NCBI GenBank assembly: GCA_900551505.1
Contig: URWK01000025.1
Location: forward strand, 1-11,843
DNA from: an uncultured Ruminococcus sp.
GTDB lineage: Bacteria; Bacillota; Clostridia; Oscillospirales; Ruminococcaceae
Direction: 5' to 3'
DNA: 11,843 nucleotides
This document shows, piece by piece, positions 5,594-11,843 of the stretch. The position numbers and the translations under genes are program-made. A model generated the notes under the pieces. The model did not search any database. It had not been told where the DNA came from and worked only from the letters and a program-made list of their open reading frames with translations. Position 1 is the first letter of the stretch. Every line of letters starts with the position of its first letter.

Positions 5594-7168
5594 TCAATAG
5601 TTATCCGGCAAGTCATTTTCAAGTAATATGACCTTTTTCCTGCCCTCTGAATCCAATGAGTTTACCTTGCCCATCGCTTCCATCAAAGCATCTGCCACAA
5701 AAATCTTATCTTCAGGATAACCCTTGTCAATCAGACCATTGTAAATACTTTGGGTCTGCTTTCTGCCGACCAGTGCGACAAAGTCGCAGACTTCCGCCAT
5801 ATTCTGACCGAACTGAAAATTATATTCATCCTGCTTATCGCCGAGTTCAACCATTCCCGGAGTTACAACTATCTTCATCATACCATGGAAAAGTTTCAGC
5901 GTTTCAAGAGCTACTTTAGTTCCGTTCGGATTTGAATTGTAGGCATCGTCAATTATTGCGGTTGTTCCTCTGTCAATAAGCTGTAATCTGTGCGGAACAT
6001 TTTCGAGTTTTCTGACTTGTGGTTTAAGGTCTTTGAGAGAAATCCCCAGCTTATGTGAAACCGCAATAGCACCTACAATATTCAAAACATTGTGTCTGCC
6101 TATAAGCTTTGTGGTAAATTCTTCTGTTTCATCGGAATTTTTTATACGCACCTTGAAATTAGTTCCTTTTTCGCTTAATTTAAGGTCATAAGCCGAATAT
6201 TCACTGTCATCATCAATTCCGTAATTTATCGCAGGCTTCGGATATGTATAATTCTTACTGTAGTCGGCAATATTCTTGTCATCGCCGTTGAGGAACAACA
6301 TTCCGTCACTTCCGAGAGCGTCCGCAAGTTCAAATTTCGTTTTCTTTACATTGTCAAGAGTCTTGAAACTTTCGAGATGCTGAGGGCCTACAGATGTTAT
6401 AATTCCGTGCTTCGGGTGAACAATATCGCAAATTTCCTTTATATCTCCGACATTCTTAGCACCCATTTCACAGATAAATATTTCGTGAGTTGCTTTAAGG
6501 CTTTCTCTGACAGTTCTTACTACACCGAGCGGAGTGTTGAAACTTTCAGGTGTCATAAGCACGCTGTACTTTGCCTTTAAGAGTGTGTTAAGGTAAAATT
6601 TAACGCTTGTTTTTCCGTAACTTCCCGTAACTCCTATTACAGTCAGATTCGGAGCATTTTTAAGCATATCTTTTGCTTCATTTATAAAGCCGTTATTTAT
6701 TCCCTGCTCAACTGGCTTGTTAATCATGTTTGCGAGCAACAGAATCATCGGCGTAAATGCACACACAAGGTCAAGCAATGCAAACGAACAAGTTTTATCT
6801 TTTATCATACAAGCACCGATTATTGTAATAAGTGCTAGCACTCCGAGAGTTACAAACATTCTCTTTACCCTGTTCGTGTACACAAGCGGTTTCTTTGCCT
6901 TTTTGTTAGGTTTGTTAACCAGTGCCGAAATAATCAGTGTCAGGGCTGAAAGTATAAATCCCACTATGGAATTTGAAATCAGCGAAATTCCCGCAATGAT
7001 TATCAGCAGTAATGACGGTATAAGCCTGCCCTTGTTTTGTGAAAGCCATTTCATTTGCACATTGGGCTTATATGAATTGAGCTGGAACATATGCATATTG
7101 AAATTCGCAGTCAGGGCAAATGCAACTAAGAAAAAAATTATCAGAAGTATTAAAAAGACTGTTTCCAT
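5594..7168 (-). CDS. murF: Membrane-anchored MurF-like ligase
   Basis: Mur ligase of 524 aa whose last two thirds match MurF, which adds D-Ala-D-Ala to UDP-MurNAc-tripeptide: ATP loop GVTGSYGKTS (179-188), EMGAKNVGDI (234-243), GRHNVLN (357-363), the MurF-typical DDAYNSNPNG (407-416), TPGMVELGD (436-444) and terminal ENDLPDNY. Instead of the usual N-terminal UDP-sugar-binding domain, residues 1-150 hold about four to five hydrophobic segments (2-21, 50-82 as one or two, 104-121, 128-149) with a basic stretch between, so the enzyme is anchored with its catalytic part presumably cytoplasmic. AAGGAG at 7179-7174 lies just after the hydrolase stop. Adjacent ddl supports a D-Ala-D-Ala role. The acceptor may be standard UDP-MurNAc-tripeptide or another, perhaps lipid-linked, molecule; the missing domain makes this uncertain. 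Confidence 0.82.
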   Translation of the reverse strand: METVFLILLIIFFLVAFALTANFNMHMFQLNSYKPNVQMKWLSQNKGRLIPSLLLIIIAGISLISNSIVGFILSALTLIISALVNKPNKKAKKPLVYTNRVKRMFVTLGVLALITIIGACMIKDKTCSFALLDLVCAFTPMILLLANMINKPVEQGINNGFINEAKDMLKNAPNLTVIGVTGSYGKTSVKFYLNTLLKAKYSVLMTPESFNTPLGVVRTVRESLKATHEIFICEMGAKNVGDIKEICDIVHPKHGIITSVGPQHLESFKTLDNVKKTKFELADALGSDGMLFLNGDDKNIADYSKNYTYPKPAINYGIDDDSEYSAYDLKLSEKGTNFKVRIKNSDETEEFTTKLIGRHNVLNIVGAIAVSHKLGISLKDLKPQVRKLENVPHRLQLIDRGTTAIIDDAYNSNPNGTKVALETLKLFHGMMKIVVTPGMVELGDKQDEYNFQFGQNMAEVCDFVALVGRKQTQSIYNGLIDKGYPEDKIFVADALMEAMGKVNSLDSEGRKKVILLENDLPDNY

Positions 7169-7180
7169 ATATTCTCCTTA

Positions 7181-7940
7181 TCATAAGTCTATTTTCAGAA
7201 AGGATGCTATTACACGGTTGAAGGTGTACATCTGGTCAATAAATGAGTAGTGACCTGCTTCAAGTTCAACAATACCCGAATTTTTAATCAGTTTATTCAT
7301 AAGCCTTCCGTCTTCAATAGGGGTTGCCGTGTCGTTTTTACCCCATATCAGCAAGGTGTTTTGTGTGATATTCGGAATAAGGTCTGTCAAATCTTCATTT
7401 ACAACTTTGACCAGAGTCTGACGCATTATCGGAGTTGCACTGTTATAATCTGCTGAACCGTTTTTCTTTCTGAGGTTTTCGAGTGCTTCGGGGAAAAGCT
7501 TCTGAACAAAGCCGATTGACAGAAAGCCCTTGGAAATCTTATAAATTCTCAGTTTAACTTTCTGTTTGAAAGTTTTCTTAGGCTTTATTCCGGCAATGTC
7601 AACAAGTATAAGATTACCGACTTCAAACGGTAAATTCTTTCTGTTCACAAGCTTTATGATAACTCTGCCTCCGAATGAATGACCGAGATTCAATTACAAA
7701 ATCAACATAATCATCAACTGTCCATGGTTCTTTTGGTTCTTCACTCTTTCCGAACCCGGGCATATCCATCGCATAGACGGTATACTTTTTTGAGATTACC
7801 TCAATCATCGAATTGAAAAGTGTAATGTTTGCTCCCCAGCCGTGAAGAAGTATTATTTTTTCTTCGCCTGTTCCCTCACAGATATAGTTTATATTCAGAT
7901 TTTTTATATTTACACTGTGATTTTCTATCAAGTTCCACAC
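7181..7940 (-). pseudogene. Alpha/beta hydrolase, interrupted by internal deletion and frameshift
   Basis: Two adjacent frames encode one alpha/beta-hydrolase fold. The first (from GTG 7940, or TTG 7931, which is better spaced from GGAG at 7945-7942) carries the oxyanion motif LLHGWGA and MPGFGKS up to VDFVIE at about 7689. The second resumes in another frame with the nucleophile elbow LGHSFGG near 7690, and holds the acid in WGKNDTATPI and the catalytic His in EAGHYSF, ending with stop 7183-7181. Between VIE and LGHS about a dozen residues normal for the fold are missing and the frame changes; a lost length of 3n+2 bases, roughly 35, explains both. A TAA just upstream (7696-7694) closes the second frame. 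The gene is either truly broken or an assembly error. It heads the murF-ddl operon; its substrate is unknown. Confidence 0.85.
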
Positions 7941-7960
7941 ACTCCGTTTTCCATTAATTA

Positions 7961-7980
7961 GAGTATTCTTGTGAACACTC
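7961..7980 (-). promoter_or_regulatory. Inverted repeat in the leader of the hydrolase-murF-ddl operon
   Basis: GAGTGTTC (7980-7973) and GAATACTC (7968-7961) form an 8-pair hairpin (one G-U) with loop ACAA, placed at the predicted transcript start and just ahead of the first start codon. It could be an operator for a repressor or a 5' hairpin that protects the mRNA. I know of no regulator with exactly this site. Confidence 0.5.
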
Positions 7981-7989
7981 CTGATTAAT

Positions 7990-8018
7990 ATTATATCACG
8001 TTCAATATCTCAATACAA
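7990..8018 (-). promoter_or_regulatory. Promoter of the hydrolase-murF-ddl operon
   Basis: A perfect -10 TATAAT (7995-7990) lies 17 bases from a partial -35 TTGTAT (8018-8013). The start would fall near 7983, at the edge of the inverted repeat 7980-7961. The weak -35 leaves room for activation or low constitutive output. Confidence 0.7.
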
Positions 8019-8042
8019 CCCTTTTAAAAGTTTTTAAGTAAC

Positions 8043-8064
8043 AAAAAGGCGTACAAAGTACGCC
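8043..8064 (-). terminator. Intrinsic terminator after gpsA
   Basis: On the - strand GGCGTAC (8064-8058) and GTACGCC (8054-8048) form a perfect 7-pair stem with loop TTT, followed by five T (8047-8043). It lies 16 bases after the gpsA stop and ends the der-plsY-gpsA transcript ahead of the hydrolase promoter. Confidence 0.9.
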
Positions 8065-8080
8065 GTAATTTTATTATTTT

Positions 8081-9094
8081 TTATGACTTTCTGAGATTAA
8101 GTGTTGCTTCGCTTTCGTGTCTGTTTGGTCTTGCCATAAGTGCATCTATCGAACGTTTAACATCGCCGTTTTCAAAGAGGACTTTGTAAAGCTGTTCTGT
8201 AATCGGCATATCAATATTTTCCTTTTGTCTGAGTTCCCAGGCAACTTTACAACACGAATAACCTTCAACCGTTCCTATTTGTTTAACCGCTTCCGCAGGG
8301 GCTACGCCTTTTCCGATAAGTATTCCTGCTCTTCTGTTTCTGCTGTGCATACTTGTACAAGTCACTATCAAATCGCCTATGCCTGTAAGTCCCGAAAATG
8401 TATTAAGGTCTGCTCCCATCGCAATCCCAAGTCTTGCAATTTCGCTTATACCTCTTGTCATCAATGCCGCCTTCGTATTGTCGCCACAACCCAGACCGTC
8501 ACAGATACCGGCACAGAGAGCAATGATATTCTTCAATGCACCGCCAAGTTCACAACCGATTATGTCATCGTTAACGTAGATTCTGAAAAGTTTGTTGCAA
8601 AGAACATCCTGAACATAGTTTGCCGCATTCTTATCAAGCGAAGAAACAACTACAGTTGTCGGAATACCTCTTGCGACTTCCTCAGCGTGTGAAGGGCCTG
8701 AAAGAATTACTATCGGAGCATTTGTGATTTCCTCGCCGAGAACCTGACTCATACGCTTTAAAGAGCCGTCTTCAAGTCCTTTACCTGTATTCACCACAAC
8801 CATCTTGTCTGTTATATAAGGTGCTGCCTGCTTTGCGACACTTCTTACAAATGCTGTCGGTATGCCAAAAATCACTATTTCACTTCCGTTAATGCAATTC
8901 ATATCCGATGAAAGTTTTATAGTTTCCGGAATTTTCACACCCGGAAGTTTAACCTTGTGTTCTTTGTCCCTTTTAATTGTTTCAATTTCACTTTCAAATG
9001 CTGACCATACTGTCACATCATGTCCAAATTTATCCGCCATAATCGCAAGGCTTATGCCGAAACCACCCGAACCGAGTATTGTAATCTTTGCCAT
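8081..9094 (-). CDS. gpsA: Glycerol-3-phosphate dehydrogenase [NAD(P)+]
   Basis: Cytoplasmic enzyme that reduces dihydroxyacetone phosphate to sn-glycerol 3-phosphate, the backbone for phospholipid synthesis (337 aa, normal length). The N-terminal Rossmann fold shows GSGGFGISLA (8-17); GIPTAFVR (78-85) and LSGPSHAEEVARG (131-143) follow; the catalytic lysine lies in GGALKNIIAL (Lys188); the substrate-binding segment GIGDLIVTCTS (238-248) with SRNRRAG (251-257) completes the active site. The start ATG 9094 has AAAGGAG at 9112-9106, right after the plsY stop. Its product is the direct acyl acceptor of PlsY, so the pair makes lysophosphatidate; this adjacency is typical of Firmicutes. Nothing unusual in the sequence. 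Confidence 0.97.
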   Translation of the reverse strand: MAKITILGSGGFGISLAIMADKFGHDVTVWSAFESEIETIKRDKEHKVKLPGVKIPETIKLSSDMNCINGSEIVIFGIPTAFVRSVAKQAAPYITDKMVVVNTGKGLEDGSLKRMSQVLGEEITNAPIVILSGPSHAEEVARGIPTTVVVSSLDKNAANYVQDVLCNKLFRIYVNDDIIGCELGGALKNIIALCAGICDGLGCGDNTKAALMTRGISEIARLGIAMGADLNTFSGLTGIGDLIVTCTSMHSRNRRAGILIGKGVAPAEAVKQIGTVEGYSCCKVAWELRQKENIDMPITEQLYKVLFENGDVKRSIDALMARPNRHESEATLNLRKS

Positions 9095-9114
9095 ATGTCT
9101 TGTTTCTCCTTTTA

Positions 9115-9792
9115 TTATTTTTTCTTTGCACTGTTGAATGAAAATTTATTCTCTGTACCGTTTTTCAGCCGCTCAATATTTGAACGATGCATATATATGA
9201 GAAGTATACTTGTACCTATTACAAGAACCGTGTGTAAAATAACCATATCCATCGACCAACCCCTTATAAAATACTGGGTCAGAAATGTGATTACTGGGTA
9301 TGCAATGGCAGAAAGTATCGAACTGAGAGAAACATATTTTGTAATCGCCAGCATAAGAGCAAAGAACGGAATTACTATGCAGAACGTAAGCGGGTCTATT
9401 ACAAGCAGGATTGACGCTGATACAAGTACGCCTTTCCCACCCTTGAAGCCGTAATATATCGGTAAAATATGCCCGATGATTGCACAAAACCCCGCTATAT
9501 ATCCGACAAATATTGTGCTGTGTTCCGCTCCGTAGCCGACACCCAGAAGATTGAAAATTCCACGGCTGATTATAACCGCTATAACTCCTTTCAACAAGTC
9601 CCCTATAAGCGTAAAGAGTGCCGCTTTTTTTCCGAAACACCTGAGTGTATTCGTAAGTCCTGCGTTCTTGCTTCCATAATTACGCACATCATCTTTGAAG
9701 AGAAGCCTTACAACAATTATCGCTGAATTGATACTTCCGAGCAGATAAGAAATTATTGCGGAAAGCAATAACGCAATTACCAGTTTTACCAT
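9115..9792 (-). CDS. plsY: Acyl-phosphate:glycerol-3-phosphate acyltransferase
   Basis: Integral membrane acyltransferase that moves an acyl group from acyl-phosphate to glycerol 3-phosphate (225 aa, slightly longer than most). The family motifs are present: GSINSAIIV near residue 19 and GSKNAGLTN (40-48; the usual third-position Gly is Lys), the GHILPIYYGFKGGKG loop (107-121), and KYVSLSS (152-158). Four to six hydrophobic segments and a basic tail ending in AKKK fit the known membrane topology. The start ATG 9792 lacks a recognisable Shine-Dalgarno site, unlike its neighbours; an inverted repeat lies in the 38-base gap behind der. gpsA begins 20 bases downstream and supplies its substrate. 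Identity is firm; the start is the best available but not supported by a ribosome site. Confidence 0.94.
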   Translation of the reverse strand: MVKLVIALLLSAIISYLLGSINSAIIVVRLLFKDDVRNYGSKNAGLTNTLRCFGKKAALFTLIGDLLKGVIAVIISRGIFNLLGVGYGAEHSTIFVGYIAGFCAIIGHILPIYYGFKGGKGVLVSASILLVIDPLTFCIVIPFFALMLAITKYVSLSSILSAIAYPVITFLTQYFIRGWSMDMVILHTVLVIGTSILLIYMHRSNIERLKNGTENKFSFNSAKKK

Positions 9793-9800
9793 AAATTTAT

Positions 9801-9830
9801 AAACCGAAACAGCTTGCAGGGCTGAAACGG
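9801..9830 (-). repeat. Inverted repeat between der and plsY
   Basis: AACCG (9832-9828) pairs with CGGTT (9806-9802), and CAGC (9824-9821) with GCTG (9813-9810), separated by a symmetric TTT/TTT internal loop, with a 7-base apical loop. There is no T-run after it, so it is not an intrinsic terminator. It occupies the place where a plsY ribosome site would be expected nearby and could affect processing or translation. Confidence 0.45.
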
Positions 9831-11150
9831 TTAATCACCTCTTTCCCTGACTATAAATCTTACCGGAGTTCCCTCAAGCCCGAAAGTTGAACGTATTTGA
9901 TTTTCAATATATCGCTGATATGAGAAGTGGAACAATTCTGCCTTGTTTACGAATATAACGAAGGTCGGCGGATTTGTTGAAGGCTGTGTCATATAATAGA
10001 TTTTAAGCCTCTTTCCCTTATCTGACGGAGGTTGAACCCTCGTTGTCGCATATGAAAGAACATCATTGAGCATACCTGTTGAAATTCTTATTGAATTCTG
10101 CTGATGAACAAAGTTTATCATCTCAAAGAGTTTTGGCACTCTCTGACCGGTCTTTGCGGAGATGAACACGAACGGAACATATGACATAAAGCTGAAATCA
10201 TTTTGCAGTTTAGTCTTAAATTCTTCCATAGTCTTGTCCGTCTTGTCGATTGCGTCCCATTTATTAACTGCCACGATGGAAGCCTTGCCCTGCTCATGTG
10301 CGTAACCTGCGACTTTCGAGTCCTGTTCGGTAAATCCTACCTGTGCATCAATTACAATTACGCAAACATCCGCACGGTCTACCGCCATATAAGCCCTGAG
10401 AACACTGTATTTCTCAATGTTTTCAATGACTTTTGATTTTTTTCTTATACCTGCCGTGTCTATGAACACAAATTTTCCGTCTTCATTTTCGATAACGGTA
10501 TCGGTCGCATCTCTTGTAGTTCCCGCAATATCAGAAACAATAACTCTTTCTTCTCCTGCGATTCTGTTAATCAGTGAAGACTTTCCGACATTTGGCTTTC
10601 CGATTACCGCAACTTTTACATATTCATCTGAATACTGTTCGGTTTCATCTTCCGGAAAATACTTGAATATCTCGTCAAGCAAGTCGCCTGTGCCGTGACC
10701 GTGTGTTGAAGAAATCGGGAACGGGTCGCCAAGTCCGAGGTTATAAAATTCGTATATTTCAAGCGGTGGTTCGCCGATATTGTCGCACTTATTGACCGCA
10801 AGGACAATAGGCTTTCCGCTTTTCTGAAGCATATCCGCAACCGCATAATCACTTGCGGTAACTCCGCAACGAATATCCGTAACCAACACAATTACGTCCG
10901 CTTTTTCAATAGCAATTTCCGCCTGTCTTCTCATCTGTGCGAGAATTACATCATCTGTATCCGGTTCAATACCGCCCGTGTCGACAATCATAAATTCTCT
11001 GTTACGCCATTCACATTTTGAGTAAATTCTGTCCCTCGTAACTCCCGGCGTATCTTCGACAATAGACAATCTCTGACCGATAAGTTTATTGAAAAGCGTG
11101 GATTTTCCGACATTTGGTCGCCCCACTACCGCTACTACTGGCAATGCCAT
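9831..11150 (-). CDS. der: Ribosome-assembly GTPase Der (EngA)
   Basis: Essential GTPase with two tandem G domains and a KH-like C-terminal domain, acting in 50S subunit maturation (439 aa, normal length). First G domain: GRPNVGKS (10-17), DTGG (57-60), NKCD (120-123). Second: GKPNVGKS (184-191), DTAG (231-234), NKWD (296-299). The C-terminal part (about 355-439) holds the KH-like fold ending in VRFIVRERGD. The start ATG 11150 follows a G-rich weak ribosome site AAAGGGGG near 11166-11159. It opens the der-plsY-gpsA operon, a common clostridial order, from its own promoter between rpmF and itself. Complete and without anomalies. Confidence 0.97.
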   Translation of the reverse strand: MALPVVAVVGRPNVGKSTLFNKLIGQRLSIVEDTPGVTRDRIYSKCEWRNREFMIVDTGGIEPDTDDVILAQMRRQAEIAIEKADVIVLVTDIRCGVTASDYAVADMLQKSGKPIVLAVNKCDNIGEPPLEIYEFYNLGLGDPFPISSTHGHGTGDLLDEIFKYFPEDETEQYSDEYVKVAVIGKPNVGKSSLINRIAGEERVIVSDIAGTTRDATDTVIENEDGKFVFIDTAGIRKKSKVIENIEKYSVLRAYMAVDRADVCVIVIDAQVGFTEQDSKVAGYAHEQGKASIVAVNKWDAIDKTDKTMEEFKTKLQNDFSFMSYVPFVFISAKTGQRVPKLFEMINFVHQQNSIRISTGMLNDVLSYATTRVQPPSDKGKRLKIYYMTQPSTNPPTFVIFVNKAELFHFSYQRYIENQIRSTFGLEGTPVRFIVRERGD

Positions 11151-11182
11151 AAAAAATTACCCCCTTTTTATTTCATGATTAT

Positions 11183-11211
11183 ATTATGCCATGTTTCCTG
11201 AAATTTTTCAA
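11183..11211 (-). promoter_or_regulatory. Promoter of der-plsY-gpsA
   Basis: TTGAAA (11211-11206), a 17-base spacer and CATAAT (11188-11183) each match the consensus at five of six positions. An overlapping TATAAT (11183-11178) would need a 22-base spacer and is less likely. It lies directly after the T-run of the rpmF terminator, so der is transcribed separately from rpmF. Confidence 0.72.
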
Positions 11212-11220
11212 GTAAAACAA

Positions 11221-11251
11221 AAAAATAAGGGAAGATTAATTAAATCCTCCC
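11221..11251 (-). terminator. Intrinsic terminator after rpmF
   Basis: On the - strand GGGAGGATT (11251-11243) pairs with AATCTTCCC (11237-11229), nine pairs with one G-U and a 5-base loop, followed by TTATTTTTTT (11228-11219). It ends the yceD-rpmF transcript. Confidence 0.88.
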
Positions 11252-11277
11252 CTGTATTACATCATCGGAATGTAAAA

Positions 11278-11460
11278 TTATGCTTCTTTCTTGATAACTT
11301 CTACACCCTTGTAAAATCCGCAGTTCTTGCAAACCTTGTGTGGAGCCATGAGTTCACCACAATTTGTACATTTTGAGAATGTAGGAGTGTCAAGTTTCCA
11401 TACTGCTGAACGTCTTTTATCACGTCTTGCCTTTGATACTTTATTCTTTGGTACAGCCAT
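11278..11460 (-). CDS. rpmF: 50S ribosomal protein L32
   Basis: Small basic protein of the large ribosomal subunit (60 aa). It starts MAVPKNKVSKARRDKRRS, the typical L32 opening, and carries a full zinc ribbon Cys31-x2-Cys34 and Cys44-x2-Cys47, so this is the zinc-binding (C+) form. The start ATG 11460 has GAGGAGGTG shortly upstream. It lies 24 bases after the YceD/DUF177 gene, the near-universal partner of rpmF in bacteria, and is followed by an intrinsic terminator. No second, cysteine-free L32 copy is in this window. No doubts. Confidence 0.98.
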   Translation of the reverse strand: MAVPKNKVSKARRDKRRSAVWKLDTPTFSKCTNCGELMAPHKVCKNCGFYKGVEVIKKEA

Positions 11461-11484
11461 TTTTGCACCTCCTCTGTTTATTCG

Positions 11485-11843
11485 TTAATCATCATCTTTC
11501 GGACAGTCACATTGCGTTTCGTTAAGATTACAGCCACATTTCATGCAAAGCCCCTTGCAATCCTCTTTACAGAGGATTTTGGAAGGCAGTTCAAGCAGTA
11601 AATCAGAAACCGCTACTTCATTCATGTCCAGTGCATCGCCCTCACAGACTATATATTCATCGAAATCATCACTGTGAGTATTCAGCGACCTGACCAAGGT
11701 ATGCGAAAAATCATAGTGAAAGTTTCTCGAAAAACTTTCCACACATCTGTCACACACAAGGTTCAGTGTAAACTCCGTTGAAAATGCCACTGTTACCACA
11801 CCGGCACGGTTTTCTATATAACCTTTGACGGCTACAGGCGTTC
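11485..11843 (-). CDS. yceD: YceD/DUF177 family protein (5' end missing)
   Basis: C-terminal 119 or so residues of a DUF177 (YceD) protein, named for its E. coli relative and linked in the literature to large-subunit/23S rRNA metabolism. The frame is open to the right edge and reads TPVAVKGYIENRAGVVTV before the segment LVCDRCVESF, a hallmark of the family, so the GTG at 11799 is internal and the real start lies outside. The CDRC pair and a Cys-rich end (CKEDCKGLCMKCGC, then CDCPKDDD) resemble a metal site of the Firmicute versions. It sits immediately before rpmF, its standard neighbour, in a shared transcript. Typical length is about 160-175 aa, so roughly a third of the protein is missing. 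Confidence 0.92.
   Translation of the reverse strand, partial: TPVAVKGYIENRAGVVTVAFSTEFTLNLVCDRCVESFSRNFHYDFSHTLVRSLNTHSDDFDEYIVCEGDALDMNEVAVSDLLLELPSKILCKEDCKGLCMKCGCNLNETQCDCPKDDD

Noticed and set aside
6717..7250. 177-codon open frame on the + strand opposite murF
   Set aside because: It is the complement of the membrane-segment region of the MurF-like gene, has no ribosome site and encodes no recognisable protein; similar + strand frames opposite gpsA (8117-8692) and plsY (9020-9454) were rejected for the same reason.
7660..7720. Programmed ribosomal frameshift in the hydrolase
   Set aside because: No slippery run is present and about a dozen residues of the fold are missing, which frameshifting cannot restore.
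1..11843. Mobile element, phage, CRISPR or defence island
   Set aside because: No transposase, integrase, direct repeat array or defence protein is visible; nearly all genes are housekeeping or core metabolism.

Overview
The window looks like chromosomal DNA of a low-to-moderate GC, strictly anaerobic Firmicute of class Clostridia, most likely a Ruminococcus-like member of the Oscillospiraceae/Ruminococcaceae. The evidence is a ferredoxin-linked indolepyruvate oxidoreductase, AGGAGG-type ribosome binding sites, sigma-A type promoters, a YceD-rpmF pair, a der-plsY-gpsA run and a Gly/Lys-rich-loop D-Ala-D-Ala ligase. The genus is an inference. I see no IS element, phage gene, CRISPR array, tRNA or rRNA.

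Left part (1-3502, + strand): one operon with the end of iorA, then iorB, an HD-domain phosphohydrolase, a PaaK-type arylacetate-CoA ligase and a tandem-ACT protein. Together they interconvert aryl-pyruvates, aryl-acetyl-CoA thioesters and free aryl-acetates. The ACT protein is a plausible aromatic amino acid sensor. At 3544-4094 sits a self-contained unit: a consensus promoter, a small coiled-coil/zinc-ribbon protein and a terminator.

Middle (about 4099-4343, - strand): a non-coding stretch that is clearly not empty. It has a strong promoter (TTGACA, 17 nt, TATATT), about 205-210 nt of sequence that folds with a closing helix and several internal helices, and a terminator with a UUCG tetraloop. 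I call it an independently transcribed structured ncRNA. The raiA motif RNA of Firmicutes is the best family guess, but it is unproven.

Right part (4359-11843, - strand): from right to left, the end of a YceD/DUF177 gene with rpmF and a terminator; then der, plsY and gpsA (GTPase for ribosome assembly plus the first steps of glycerophospholipid synthesis) with their own promoter and terminator; then a third operon of a broken alpha/beta hydrolase, a membrane-anchored MurF-like ligase and Ddl (D-Ala-D-Ala synthesis and addition to the peptidoglycan precursor).

The main items for a second look are the ncRNA, the MurF-like ligase whose usual N-terminal substrate domain is replaced by membrane helices, the Ddl with a Gly/Ser/Lys loop insert, and the hydrolase that has lost about a dozen codons and its frame just before the nucleophile elbow.
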